This document shows, piece by piece, positions 1 to 8,560 of a stretch of DNA of 32,597 nt. Position 1 is the stretch's first letter, and each line of letters starts with the position of its first letter. A program made the translations under genes and the position numbers. The notes below the pieces were generated by a model. That model was not told the origin of the DNA. It worked only from the letters and a program-made list of their open reading frames with translations, and searched no databases. The DNA is from an uncultured Lachnospiraceae bacterium (GTDB taxonomy: Bacteria; Bacillota; Clostridia; Lachnospirales; Lachnospiraceae), in assembly GCA_946491665.1 (NCBI GenBank), contig CAMLYL010000034.1, forward strand, positions 1 to 32,597, written 5' to 3'.

Positions 1-1
1 A

Positions 2-493
2 GCCACACAGGAAAAGACAAAGCAGCTGATCCGGGAAGAAAAAAGAAATCTGTATATCGGAGTTCCCGGACACGGTATTATTGTAGCAGTTCCCGTAAAA
101 AGTGTAGGAGGTGGAAAGACAATGGCTCTTTTAAATGGCGGACAGCAGCCGGAAGGTGTGCAGCCGGATATCAATTATTCTTATGAACTGATTGTTGTAA
201 TCTGTAATGCCGGACGGACGGATATGGTTATGAATGCGGCGAGGGAAGCCGGAGCAGCCGGAGGAACGGTACTTCACGGAAAGGGAACCGGAGCAGTTGC
301 CGCAGAAAAGTTCTACAAAGTGAGCATTGCCCAGGAGAAGGAAGTGATCCTGATTGTGTCCCGGGCAGAGCAGAAGGCGGAGATTATGAAAACGATTCTG
401 AAAAAAGCAGGACAGAATACAGAGGCCAGGGCGATCGTATTCTCGCTTCCTGTTACGGAAGTCGCCGGATTCGGCATGTTCGAGGACGCCTGA
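2..493 (+). CDS. Fused double PII-domain (P-II family) nitrogen-regulator-like protein, 5' end outside the window
   Basis: The reading frame is open from base 2 to the TGA at 491-493, so the gene enters from outside the window. The visible 163 residues hold the end of one PII-like domain (GVPGHGIIVAVPVKSVGGG) and then a full second PII-like unit with ELIVVICNAGRTDMVMNAAR, the short loop HGKGTG and a terminal IVFSLPV strand. PII proteins are trimeric sensors of ATP/ADP and 2-oxoglutarate that control transporters or enzymes. In this fused form the long T-loop is largely missing, so the classical uridylylation site is not seen. An ATG at 122 follows an AGGAGG, but the frame is continuous and domain 1 lies upstream, so I treat it as internal. 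I recall such fusions next to DUF1538 membrane proteins; the neighbour needed to test that is off-window. The ligand and target are unknown. Confidence 0.8.
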   Translation, partial: ATQEKTKQLIREEKRNLYIGVPGHGIIVAVPVKSVGGGKTMALLNGGQQPEGVQPDINYSYELIVVICNAGRTDMVMNAAREAGAAGGTVLHGKGTGAVAAEKFYKVSIAQEKEVILIVSRAEQKAEIMKTILKKAGQNTEARAIVFSLPVTEVAGFGMFEDA

Positions 494-538
494 GCGGAGC
501 GCCCGTTACTGTGATCTTTGTTAAAATAATAATTTACA

Positions 539-568
539 TTGACAATTTATACAGCCGGAATTTATAAT
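539..568 (+). promoter_or_regulatory. Sigma-70/SigA-type promoter of the hydF operon
   Basis: TTGACA at 539-544 and TATAAT at 563-568 are both perfect consensus hexamers, separated by 18 bases in AT-rich DNA. It lies 45 bases after the PII stop codon. Transcription would start near 575 and pass through the leader and terminator ahead of hydF. No other comparably strong promoter is seen before 13608, so this one probably serves the whole hydF-to-hypE run. Confidence 0.75.
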
Positions 569-574
569 AATTTT

Positions 575-810
575 TATCAATAGAAAGCGCAGGTCATGAA
601 TCTGACCATAAGGGTTAACCTGAAGGGAAAGACAAGTGAGTGTGACAGCGAATGATTCTGGTGATAGTTTCGGAGTTTCCGTGTGCCGGCTGGCGTGCAG
701 GAGATCCGGATACAGACGGAAGATGTTGCCCTTGTACCCATTTGCAGGTACAGGGGTTTTCTTTTTTCTGAGCGCCCTTTCATCGGCCTGCAGTAAAAGG
801 AGGAATACAT
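575..810 (+). promoter_or_regulatory. Long 5' leader of hydF, candidate attenuator or riboswitch
   Basis: About 235 bases separate the inferred transcription start from hydF, with no convincing coding frame. Local pairing is visible: GGTCA/TGACC at about 592-607, CGGA/TCCG around 671-680, and TTCCGT near 677-682 with ACGGAA near 715-721, enclosing a GCCGGCTGGC mini-hairpin. A strong intrinsic terminator sits at the 3' end, before the ribosome binding site. A promoter, structured leader, terminator and gene in this order are the usual layout of a transcription-attenuating riboswitch. I could not match it to the box sequences of the cobalamin, SAM, TPP, FMN, lysine, glycine, c-di-GMP or T-box classes by eye. 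Confidence 0.45.
729..767 (+). terminator. Intrinsic terminator in the hydF leader
   Basis: A ten-base-pair stem (729-738 with 747-756, one G.U pair) with an eight-base loop is followed directly by TTTTCTTTTTT at 757-767. It lies downstream of the promoter at 539-568 and 43 bases upstream of the hydF start. Unless it is conditionally disrupted, it should block hydF transcription. It could instead end a roughly 190-nt independent small RNA. Confidence 0.75.
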
Positions 811-2010
811 ATGGGACTGAATAGTACGCCATCCGCAAACAGGATCCACATTGGATTTTTCGGGAGAAGGAATGCAGGAAAGTCGAGCGTTGTGAATGCT
901 GTGACAGGACAGGATCTGGCGGTGGTATCCGAGGTTAAGGGCACAACAACAGATCCGGTTTACAAATCCATGGAGCTTCTGCCTCTGGGTCCGGTGGTGA
1001 TTATCGACACCCCCGGTTTTGATGATGAGGGAGCGCTGGGAGAGCTGCGGGTAAAAAAGACGAAACAGGTGCTGAATAAAACAGATGTGGCAGTCCTTGT
1101 AGTAGATGCTTCTGCGGGACTTCTGCAGTGCGACCGGGAGCTGATTGATCTTTTTCAGAAGAAAGAAATTCCCTATGTTATCGTATATAATAAGGCGGAC
1201 CTGCTGGAAGAGATAAAAGAATTAGAAAGCGAGGAGATTTATGTCAGCGCGCTGAATGGACAGGGAATCTATGAATTAAAGGAAAAAATCGGCAGTACCG
1301 TGGAGATGGACAGTGAGAAAATGCGGATTATCGGAGATCTGATCCGTCCGCTGGATTTTGTGGTTCTGGTGGTTCCCATTGATTCCGCCGCTCCCAAAGG
1401 GCGGCTGATTCTTCCCCAGCAGCAGACGATCCGGGATGTGCTGGAGGCAGGCGCGGCAGCCATTGTTGTGCGGGAATCAGAGCTGAAGGATACGCTGGAG
1501 AAGCTGTCCGGGAAGCCGGCTGTGGTTGTTACTGACAGCCAGGTTTTTTCTCAGGTTGCCGCAGTTGTGCCGGATGATGTTCTGCTGACTTCTTTTTCGA
1601 TTCTCATGGCCAGATATAAGGGGTTTCTGGATGCGGCGGCAGAGGGTGTCTGTGCCATCAGCCGTCTTGAGGATGGGGATACGGTTCTGATTTCCGAGGG
1701 GTGTACGCATCACAGACAGTGTGATGATATCGGAACGGTGAAACTCCCCCGGTGGCTGCGGGAGTATACGGGTAAGGACATTCATATAAAGACCAGCTCC
1801 GGCACGGAATTTCCGGAGGATCTGTCTCCTTATAAGCTGGTAATTCACTGCGGCGGCTGTATGCTGAATGAGCGTGAGATGAGATATCGTATGAAATGTT
1901 CGGCAGACCAGGGAATCCCTTTTACCAATTATGGAACTGCGATTGCGTATATGAAGGGAATTCTCAAAAGAAGCGTGAAGATATTTCCGCATCTTTATGA
2001 CAGACTTTAA
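811..2010 (+). CDS. hydF: HydF, [FeFe]-hydrogenase H-cluster maturation GTPase
   Basis: HydF is the GTPase and scaffold that carries the precursor of the [2Fe] subcluster and delivers it to apo-[FeFe] hydrogenase HydA. The N-terminal G domain shows the P-loop GRRNAGKS (residues 18-25), a GTTTDP G2 motif, DTPGFDD (G3) and YNKAD (G4). The C-terminal part carries the iron-sulfur motif C298-x-H300 and H346-C347-xx-C350, which fits the family pattern CxHx(44-53)HCxxC. Its 399 residues are the usual length. The ATG at 811 follows AAGGAGG at 797-803. It is the first gene after the attenuator-like leader and is 47 bases ahead of a NifH-like gene. HydE and HydG, its radical-SAM partners, are not in this window, so they must be elsewhere or HydF has another role here. 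Confidence 0.95.
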   Translation: MGLNSTPSANRIHIGFFGRRNAGKSSVVNAVTGQDLAVVSEVKGTTTDPVYKSMELLPLGPVVIIDTPGFDDEGALGELRVKKTKQVLNKTDVAVLVVDASAGLLQCDRELIDLFQKKEIPYVIVYNKADLLEEIKELESEEIYVSALNGQGIYELKEKIGSTVEMDSEKMRIIGDLIRPLDFVVLVVPIDSAAPKGRLILPQQQTIRDVLEAGAAAIVVRESELKDTLEKLSGKPAVVVTDSQVFSQVAAVVPDDVLLTSFSILMARYKGFLDAAAEGVCAISRLEDGDTVLISEGCTHHRQCDDIGTVKLPRWLREYTGKDIHIKTSSGTEFPEDLSPYKLVIHCGGCMLNEREMRYRMKCSADQGIPFTNYGTAIAYMKGILKRSVKIFPHLYDRL

Positions 2011-2057
2011 CCAGAAGGGAGATATCTGCCACTGTCGGGGCGGCGGATACAGACAGA

Positions 2058-2798
2058 ATGAAAAAGATAGCGATTTACGGAAAAGGCGGCATCGGAAAGT
2101 CCACGATTGTTTCCAATATGGCTGCGGCTCTGGCGCTGAAGGGATACCGCGTACTGCAGATCGGGTGTGATCCCAAAGCGGATTCCACCATTGCCCTTCG
2201 GCACGGGGAAGCGCTCCCCACAGTGCTGGAAACTTTTCGGAAGAAGAAAAATAATTTTGAGCTGGATGAAATTGTACGGATCGGTTACGGCGGCGTGATC
2301 TGTGCTGAGGCGGGAGGCCCCATTCCCGGAATGGGATGTGCCGGACGGGGAATTATTACTGCCCTGGAAAAAGCAGAAGAAAAGGGGATTTATGAGAGAT
2401 TCCAGCCGGACATTGTATTTTATGACGTGCTGGGAGATGTGGTCTGCGGCGGGTTTTCCATGCCCATGCGAAGCGGCTATGCGGATCAGGTGTATATTGT
2501 TTCCTCCGGTGAAAATATGTCGATCTATGCGGCGGCAAATATTGCGGCGGCCATTGAGAATTTCAGGGGGCGGGGATACGCGGAACTGGGAGGAATTATT
2601 CTGAACCGCAGGAATGTAAAAAATGAGGATGCAAAGGTGCAGGAACTGTGCAGTGACTTCCACACCGGAATTGTGGGAGCCATTGATTTTTCAGAGCTGG
2701 TACAGGAGGCGGATGACCGCCGCGTAACGCTGATGGAGGCTTATCCGGAAAGCGCTCAGGCTGACGCCTACCGCGTTCTTGCGGAAAAAATGCTGTGA
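2058..2798 (+). CDS. NifH-like nitrogenase iron-protein homologue, first copy
   Basis: This is a homodimer-type ATP-dependent reductase of the NifH/BchL/CfbC family, which donates electrons from a bridging [4Fe-4S] cluster to a NifDK-like partner. Seen are the P-loop GKGGIGKS (residues 8-15), CDPKADST switch region, the cluster ligands Cys94 in GMGCAGRG and Cys130 in DVVCGGF, and the [10 protein letters not shown] switch II segment. At 246 residues it is shorter than NifH (about 290) and lacks the long C-terminal extension. The ribosome binding site before ATG 2058 is weak, which suggests coupling to hydF. The partner is presumably the D/K-like pair directly downstream. It is not true NifH by context: no nifB/E/N genes are near. 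Confidence 0.88.
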   Translation: MKKIAIYGKGGIGKSTIVSNMAAALALKGYRVLQIGCDPKADSTIALRHGEALPTVLETFRKKKNNFELDEIVRIGYGGVICAEAGGPIPGMGCAGRGIITALEKAEEKGIYERFQPDIVFYDVLGDVVCGGFSMPMRSGYADQVYIVSSGENMSIYAAANIAAAIENFRGRGYAELGGIILNRRNVKNEDAKVQELCSDFHTGIVGAIDFSELVQEADDRRVTLMEAYPESAQADAYRVLAEKML

Positions 2799-2901
2799 TA
2801 TGATCTCCGTTTCCGGAAACTGCGGAAAGGGAATCGGAGGCTGATCAGGCGGAGAAGATAGGAGAAAGGGTCCGGAGTTTTCCGGATACGGGAAAGAATT
2901 T

Positions 2902-4230
2902 ATGTTGAAAAGAGTCGGAGAAGAACGGAATACGGAGGGCGTTAAAATTCCTGTCAGAGAGGCTTCCTTTCCGGCTCCCTTCCGGGAGGGACTGGAGTAC
3001 AGTTCTCCGGCCCGGGGAAACTGGAATATTGTTCACACCGGAATGCTGATACCGGAGTCGCATCAGATTTTTGTCTGTGCTCTGGGATGTCTGCGGGGAG
3101 TGGTGCTGACAGCGGCGGAGATGAATGCCCTGGACCGGTATTCGGCGATTCAGATCCGTGAAGAAAATGTGCTGGACGGTGGCATGGAAGAGCTGATGAT
3201 TGACGGTGTGACAGATATCATTGAAAAGCTGAGATACAGGCCAAAGGCGATTCTGCTGTTTATCAGCTGCCAGCACTTTTTTCTGGCTTATGACCAGAAG
3301 CTGGTGTTTTCTGTTTTGCGGGAACGTTTTCCCGATATAAAATTTGTAGATTGTTATATGATTCCCACCCTTCGGAAAAGCGGCCTGACGCCGGATCAGA
3401 AGATGCGGATCCAGATGTACCGTATGTGGGAGCCGCGGCCGGTGAAAGAGAAAAAGGTGAATCATATCGGCAGCAATCTGCAGATCTCTCCGACCTGCGA
3501 ACTGGTTTCAATGCTTGAAAATGCCGGATATGAATGGTGGGATCTGCATCGGTGCAGAACATTCCAAGACTATATGAATATGGCAGAGTCCGCGCTGAAT
3601 CTGGCTTATGAACCCATGGCGATACCGGCGGCGGAAGATCTGAAAAAACGTCTCGGGCAGGATTATCTGTATCTGACTTTCAGTTTTGATTTTGAGGAGC
3701 TGGAAGAAAATTATGACAGGCTGGCGAAGAAGCTGGGAATACAGAAACCGGATTTTTCAGAATTAAAAAGCAGGGCGCGGCAGGCGCTGATTCACGCCAG
3801 AGAGGTGATCGGCGATACTCCTGTGGCGGTGGATTACACCTTTACGTTCCGGATTTTAAGCTTTACGCGGATGCTGCTGGAGTATGGTTTCCATGTGGCG
3901 GAAATTTATGCGGACAGCTTTTTGCCGGAGGATGAAGAAAACTTTTACTGGATCCGGGAAAATTATCCGGAAATTGTGGTGTCTGCCACCAATCGGCCCG
4001 GGATGCGTTTCCAGTATGAACACGGAGAGGGAACAGCGCTGGCGGTTGGGCAGAAGGCGGCTTACTTTACCGGAACCGATCACTTTGTAAATGTGGCGGA
4101 AAGCGGCGGCTATTACGGATTTGACGGCATCATTCAGATCGCGGAGCTGCTGGAAGATGCGTATTTTAATAAAAAAGACAGAAAGGCCCTGATTCAGAAA
4201 AAGGGATATGGTTGCGAGAGCTGTATATGA
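2902..4230 (+). CDS. Nitrogenase component 1-like protein (NifD-type half), first set
   Basis: This 442-residue protein belongs to the Oxidored_nitro (nitrogenase component 1) family. Candidate cluster ligands are Cys59 and Cys63 in HQIFVCALGCLRGVVL and Cys123 in LLFISCQHFF, which correspond in order to the second and third P-cluster cysteine regions of NifD. The first NifD-type cysteine is not evident; that stretch reads PARGNWNIVHTGMLIPESH. The FeMo-cofactor ligand pair of NifD cannot be recognised. The C-terminus ends in CESCI, a possible extra thiol site. The stop overlaps the next start as ATGA, so it is translationally coupled to the K-like gene. It probably forms the heterodimer served by the NifH-like protein upstream. 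Substrate unknown. Confidence 0.82.
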   Translation: MLKRVGEERNTEGVKIPVREASFPAPFREGLEYSSPARGNWNIVHTGMLIPESHQIFVCALGCLRGVVLTAAEMNALDRYSAIQIREENVLDGGMEELMIDGVTDIIEKLRYRPKAILLFISCQHFFLAYDQKLVFSVLRERFPDIKFVDCYMIPTLRKSGLTPDQKMRIQMYRMWEPRPVKEKKVNHIGSNLQISPTCELVSMLENAGYEWWDLHRCRTFQDYMNMAESALNLAYEPMAIPAAEDLKKRLGQDYLYLTFSFDFEELEENYDRLAKKLGIQKPDFSELKSRARQALIHAREVIGDTPVAVDYTFTFRILSFTRMLLEYGFHVAEIYADSFLPEDEENFYWIRENYPEIVVSATNRPGMRFQYEHGEGTALAVGQKAAYFTGTDHFVNVAESGGYYGFDGIIQIAELLEDAYFNKKDRKALIQKKGYGCESCI

Positions 4231-5417
4231 AACAGGTATCGGGATTGATTTCAACATATTCATCCGATGAGTTCGGCATCTGTTCTGCGCTGTTTGAACT
4301 GGGCGGAATGGTGGTGATGCACGATGCCTCCGGATGTAATTCTACATATACGACCCATGATGAGCCCCGGTGGTATGATATGGACAGTATGATTTTCATT
4401 TCTGCCATTTCCGAATCAGAGGCAATTATGGGAGATGACGACAAGTTTATCGGAGATCTGATTGAGACTGCGGAAGAACTGCATCCGAAGTTTATTGCGC
4501 TGGTGGGGGCGCCGATTCCCTATATGATCGGAACCGATCTGAAGGCAATCGCGTCGATTGTCAGCCGGGAGACAGGAATTCCCTGTTTCGGCTTTCCGGC
4601 AAACGGGATGCATGCTTATACAACGGGGATTTCCATGGCGCTGGAAAAAATTGCGGAAGAATTCGGCGGCGTCATTTCAGGAGAGAACCGGGAAAACAGC
4701 CGGGTAACTGTGAATATCCTGGGCGCCACGCCTCTGGATTTTTCTGTGAACGGCAGTGTGGAATCTTTAAAATGCTGGATCAGGGAGCATGAAATGAATC
4801 CGGGAGTCAGCCTGGCAATGGGCTGTACACTGGAGGATCTTGGACGGCTGGGAAATGCCGATGTGAATCTGGTGGTTTCCTATGGAGGTCTGGCGGCAGC
4901 AAGGGTGCTGGAAGAACGATTTGGCACCCCTTATGTAACAGGGGTGCCTTTTGGCGAAGCCTTCGGGGACCGGCTGGCGGCAATGCTGAAACAGGCTGCG
5001 GCGGCAAAGGTGAATTACTGCGGTTATCAGAGGCTGGAAACAGAGAACTGCGGCGGACAGTATGAAGGAGAAAAGCAGAGCAGTACGGTCATTATCGGTG
5101 AGAGCGTTTTCTGCGGATCTCTGGCGGAAGCCATAGAGCTGGATACGGGGATTCCCGTGAAGCTTTTGTGTCCTCTGGACACAGAAAACCGGCTGTTAAG
5201 GAGCGGGGATCTGGAAACGCCTGAGGAGGATGATCTGATCCGTGAGATCAAAAATGCAGATATCGTCATCGGAGATCCGCTGTACCGGGCGCTCGCAGAT
5301 GGAAAGCAGTTTTATGAACTGCCCCATGAGGCGTTTTCCGGAAGAATTTACGACAGAGTGAATCCGGATCTGATCGGGAAAAAGATAGGAAAAGATGAGG
5401 GGATAGAAGAATGTTAA
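4227..5417 (+). CDS. Nitrogenase component 1-like protein (NifK-type half), first set
   Basis: I place the start at ATG 4227 because it forms an ATGA overlap with the preceding stop; a TTG at 4212 is also in frame. The 396-residue product has Cys19 ([14 protein letters not shown]) and Cys37 ([10 protein letters not shown]), then DEPRW. Where NifK has its third P-cluster cysteine, this protein reads [11 protein letters not shown] without cysteine. [10 protein letters not shown] and [19 protein letters not shown] are shared almost block for block with the second K-like protein at 7457-8548, showing that the two are paralogues. It should pair with the D-like protein upstream. The end overlaps the next NifH-like gene by seven bases. 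Confidence 0.82.
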   Translation: MKQVSGLISTYSSDEFGICSALFELGGMVVMHDASGCNSTYTTHDEPRWYDMDSMIFISAISESEAIMGDDDKFIGDLIETAEELHPKFIALVGAPIPYMIGTDLKAIASIVSRETGIPCFGFPANGMHAYTTGISMALEKIAEEFGGVISGENRENSRVTVNILGATPLDFSVNGSVESLKCWIREHEMNPGVSLAMGCTLEDLGRLGNADVNLVVSYGGLAAARVLEERFGTPYVTGVPFGEAFGDRLAAMLKQAAAAKVNYCGYQRLETENCGGQYEGEKQSSTVIIGESVFCGSLAEAIELDTGIPVKLLCPLDTENRLLRSGDLETPEEDDLIREIKNADIVIGDPLYRALADGKQFYELPHEAFSGRIYDRVNPDLIGKKIGKDEGIEEC

Positions 5418-6172
5418 AGTTAGCGATTTATGGAAAGGGAGGAATCGGCAAATCGACCACCACGGCAAATCTGGCAGCGGCCTTTTCCGTTCTCGGGAAA
5501 AAGGTCATCCAGATCGGGTGTGATCCCAAGGCGGATTCCACCATTAATCTGCTGGGCGGCAATCCGCTGCTGCCGGTGATGAATTATATCCGGGAACACG
5601 ATGAGGAACCGGAAAAAATTGAGCAGATTGCAAAGAAGGGATTCGGCGGCGTTCTCTGCATTGAGACCGGAGGTCCCACGCCGGGCCTGGGCTGCGCCGG
5701 CCGGGGAATTGTCACCACGTTCAGTCTGCTGGAAGATCTGGAATTATTTGAGACATATGAGCCGGATGTGGTGCTCTATGATGTGCTGGGAGACGTGGTC
5801 TGCGGAGGTTTTGCCGCGCCGATCCGGGAGGGATATGCAGAGCGGGTGCTGATTGTTACTTCCGGAGAGAAGATGGCTCTTTACGCGGCCAACAACATCA
5901 ATACAGCGGTGAAAAATTTTGAGGACCGGGGCTATGCCACAGTGGGAGGAATTATTTTAAACCGCAGAAACGTGGAAAACGAATACGAAAAGGTCAGTGC
6001 TTTTGCAGAGGAAAACGGACTGGAAATCATCGCAGATATTCCCAGAAGTCAGGACATTATCCGGTTTGAAGACCAGGGAAAGACGGTGATTGAGGGGGAT
6101 CAGAGCCTTCCTGTGAGCCAGACGTACCTGGAGCTGGCGAGGCGTCTTTTGAAGGAGGATACCAATGAGTAA
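5411..6172 (+). CDS. NifH-like nitrogenase iron-protein homologue, second copy
   Basis: This 253-residue Fe protein has the P-loop GKGGIGKS (8-15), CDPKADST, [4Fe-4S] ligands Cys95 (GLGCAGRG) and Cys131 (DVVCGGF), and [10 protein letters not shown], closely matching the first copy ([10 protein letters not shown]). The two are clear paralogues that differ mostly after residue 45 and at the C-terminus. It starts inside the end of the K-like gene and overlaps the next D-like gene by eight bases, so the second trio is tightly coupled. A second complete H/D/K set argues for a dedicated reductase per component-1 pair rather than a shared Fe protein. Confidence 0.88.
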   Translation: MLKLAIYGKGGIGKSTTTANLAAAFSVLGKKVIQIGCDPKADSTINLLGGNPLLPVMNYIREHDEEPEKIEQIAKKGFGGVLCIETGGPTPGLGCAGRGIVTTFSLLEDLELFETYEPDVVLYDVLGDVVCGGFAAPIREGYAERVLIVTSGEKMALYAANNINTAVKNFEDRGYATVGGIILNRRNVENEYEKVSAFAEENGLEIIADIPRSQDIIRFEDQGKTVIEGDQSLPVSQTYLELARRLLKEDTNE

Positions 6173-7460
6173 GGATGTATATTATATAAGGGCGGAGGAG
6201 CTCGCAGCTCTGGGAAAGGATCGTGTCCCTGACGAGCTGCAGTCCTCAAAGCATTTGATTTACAGTTCTCCTGCCACGCTGGCGTTTAATTCCCCGGGAG
6301 CCCAGGGCTTCGGCGTGAAGCGGGCAGGGCTGGCGATTCCGGGATCTGTGATGCTTCTGGTGGCCCCCGGCTGCTGCGGAAGAAATACCATGATGTTGAA
6401 TGAGATCGGCTATGCGGAGCGTTTCTTTTATCTGCTCCAGGATGAGACAGATATTGTGACGGGACGCCATTTGAATAAAATACCGAAAGCGGTGAAGGAA
6501 GTGGTGGAGGCCTGTGAAGAGCGGCCGACGGCAGTGATGATCTGTATTACCTGTGTGGATGCGCTGCTGGGAACGGATATGGACCGTGTCTGCCGGAAGG
6601 CTTCTGAATATGCAGGGGTGCCTGTCCTGCCCTGTTATATGTACGCGCTGACCAGGGAGGGCCGGGTGCCGCCCATGACATCCGTGAGAAAGACGGTATA
6701 TCAGCTTCTGGAAAAACGTCCCCGGAAAAAGAATGTGGTGAATCTGCTGGGAGAGTTTGCGCCGTTCCGGGATTCCTGTGAGCTGTATGATATTTTGAAA
6801 AAGCTGGGCATCGAGAAAGTGAATGAGATTTCCAGATGTGAAAGTTTTGAAGAATACCAGGCCATGTCTGAGGCAAATTTCAATATTGTGCTGAATCCGG
6901 AAAGCCGTCTGGCGGCAGAGGATTTTAAGAAGCGGCTGGGAATTCCTTCTCTGGAACTGACGCGGGTATATCAGATTGACAAAATTAAAAAGCAGTATGA
7001 GTTATTTGGCGCGGCTCTCGGTGTGGAAATTGATGACAGCGCTTATTATCAGGAAGCCATGGCGGCTGTCCGGGATTTCTCAAAAGCATACCCGGGGAGA
7101 ACCTTTGTGGTAGGCGAATGGCTGAACGCGGATCCTTTCGAGCTGTCTCTGGCGCTGCTGCGGTACGGTCATAATGTTCCGGAGATTTACGGAACTATTA
7201 CAAATGTGAATTTTGTATATATCAGAAAAATAGCGGCCATCAGTCCGGATACGAGGATTTATACGAATCTGTCTCCGACTATGCTGAATTACAACTGCTC
7301 CGCATGTCAGGCGGATATTTCCATCGGACAGGATGCGGCTTATTATCATCCGGACTGTGTCAATGTCCCCTGGAACGATGAAAATATGCCTTTTGGGTAT
7401 GCGGGGCTCAGGGATCTTTTCCTGGAGCTTGGAAATGCAATGGAAGGAGCCGGAAAATGA
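6165..7460 (+). CDS. Nitrogenase component 1-like protein (NifD-type half), second set
   Basis: This 431-residue Oxidored_nitro-family protein has an N-terminal block [19 protein letters not shown], then the cysteine pair Cys70-Cys71 in [10 protein letters not shown] and Cys127/Cys130 in [12 protein letters not shown]. These align in order with the second and third P-cluster cysteine regions of NifD. It is only distantly similar to the D-like protein of the first set, much more diverged than the H and K pairs are from each other, so the two complexes probably act on different substrates or at different steps. [10 protein letters not shown] near residue 370 adds two cysteines (NCSAC). It overlaps H by eight bases and K by four (ATGA). 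Confidence 0.82.
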   Translation: MSKDVYYIRAEELAALGKDRVPDELQSSKHLIYSSPATLAFNSPGAQGFGVKRAGLAIPGSVMLLVAPGCCGRNTMMLNEIGYAERFFYLLQDETDIVTGRHLNKIPKAVKEVVEACEERPTAVMICITCVDALLGTDMDRVCRKASEYAGVPVLPCYMYALTREGRVPPMTSVRKTVYQLLEKRPRKKNVVNLLGEFAPFRDSCELYDILKKLGIEKVNEISRCESFEEYQAMSEANFNIVLNPESRLAAEDFKKRLGIPSLELTRVYQIDKIKKQYELFGAALGVEIDDSAYYQEAMAAVRDFSKAYPGRTFVVGEWLNADPFELSLALLRYGHNVPEIYGTITNVNFVYIRKIAAISPDTRIYTNLSPTMLNYNCSACQADISIGQDAAYYHPDCVNVPWNDENMPFGYAGLRDLFLELGNAMEGAGK

Positions 7461-8548
7461 AAGGATTATTGAAATATTTATCTCCCTTTGCGCCGGATCA
7501 GTCGGGAGCGGTCTCTGTGTTTTATGAGCTGGGCGGCATTACGGTGATCTGCGACGCGGGAGGATGTACGGGAAATATCTGCGGGTTTGACGAACCCCGC
7601 TGGTTTCTGGAAAAAAGCGCCCTGTTTTCGGCAGGGCTGAGAGATATGGACGCGATTCTCGGAAGGGACGACCGTCTGATTGAAAAGCTGCAGGATGCGG
7701 CTTCCCGCCTGGATGGAAAGTTTGCGGCCCTTATCGGGACTCCGGTTCCCGCAGTGATTGCCACAGATTTTAAGGCTTTAAAGCGGATGGCCGAAAAACG
7801 CTGCGGCATGCCGGTGATGACCGTGGAGTGCACCGGAACCCGGATGTATGACCGGGGCGAGGAAGATGCCTACATGGAGTTGTTCCGGACTTTTGCCGGC
7901 AAAGATGTCTTCCAGGCGGAAACCGTCCGTACTGCAGGTGTAATCGGGGCAACACCCCTGGATACAAGCCATGTGAGGGCAGGAAAAATTATCAGCAGGC
8001 GCCTGAAGGAGCAGGGATATGATGAGGTGTACTGTTATGGGATGGGAGCCGGTCTGGAGGAAGTGAAAAAGGCCGGGAATGCTGAGCGGAATTTCGTGGT
8101 TTCTCCTGCCGGAATCCGGGCGGCGAGATACCTGGAGAGGGAATTCGGCACACCCTGGGAGACCGCTTATCCCATGCTGCGGCGGGAATGGAGGGAACAG
8201 CTGCGGGGACTTGCGTCCAAAAAGGTTCTGATTGTGCATCAGCAGATAGCGGCAAATGAAATCCGCCGGGAGATCCGGTCGGAGATTGGGCGGAATGAAG
8301 GCTGCCGGAGCGCTTCAGAGAGGAATATTATCTGCGGCACCTGGTTTATGCAGCATCCGGAGTTTGGCGAACCCCAGGATGTGACTTTTGAGAGGGAAGA
8401 GCAGTTTGCCGATTATGTAAAACAGGAGCAGTTTGATGTGATTATCGGGGATCAGATGCTGAAGCGGGCGCTTGGAAAATACTCCGGCGGGTTTATCCAT
8501 ATTCCGCATTTTGCTGTATCAGGAGAGTATGAAGAAGATATCTTCTAA
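7457..8548 (+). CDS. Nitrogenase component 1-like protein (NifK-type half), second set
   Basis: The product is 363 residues, shorter than the first-set paralogue (396). The N-terminus carries Cys32, Cys37 and Cys42 in CDAGGCTGNICGFDEPRWF, against Cys37 only in that block of the first copy. The position of the third NifK P-cluster cysteine reads LIGTPVPAVIATD, again without cysteine. VIGATPLDTS and AARYLEREFGTPW match the first-set protein. The start forms an ATGA overlap with the D-like stop. Twelve bases separate its stop from hypF, so the nitrogenase-like genes and the Hyp genes are very likely on one transcript. Confidence 0.82.
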   Translation: MKGLLKYLSPFAPDQSGAVSVFYELGGITVICDAGGCTGNICGFDEPRWFLEKSALFSAGLRDMDAILGRDDRLIEKLQDAASRLDGKFAALIGTPVPAVIATDFKALKRMAEKRCGMPVMTVECTGTRMYDRGEEDAYMELFRTFAGKDVFQAETVRTAGVIGATPLDTSHVRAGKIISRRLKEQGYDEVYCYGMGAGLEEVKKAGNAERNFVVSPAGIRAARYLEREFGTPWETAYPMLRREWREQLRGLASKKVLIVHQQIAANEIRREIRSEIGRNEGCRSASERNIICGTWFMQHPEFGEPQDVTFEREEQFADYVKQEQFDVIIGDQMLKRALGKYSGGFIHIPHFAVSGEYEEDIF

Positions 8549-8560
8549 GTTATTTCAGAC

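Noticed and set aside
122-493. Separate small PII gene starting at ATG 122 with an AGGAGG site
   Set aside because: The frame is open to base 2 and the upstream residues match the end of a first PII-like domain, so the AGGAGG is best read as Gly codons in a fused protein. An internal start cannot be excluded.
2058-8548. True nitrogen-fixing nifHDK operon
   Set aside because: The component-1 proteins lack several P-cluster cysteines, are shorter than NifD/NifK, no FeMo-cofactor ligands are recognisable, and nifB, nifE and nifN are not present in the window.
2058-8548. CfbCD or BchLNB/ChlLNB type reductase
   Set aside because: No corrin, porphyrin or F430 biosynthesis genes are near, there are two complete H/D/K sets, and the partner genes are Hyp and HydF. 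A distant relation remains possible.
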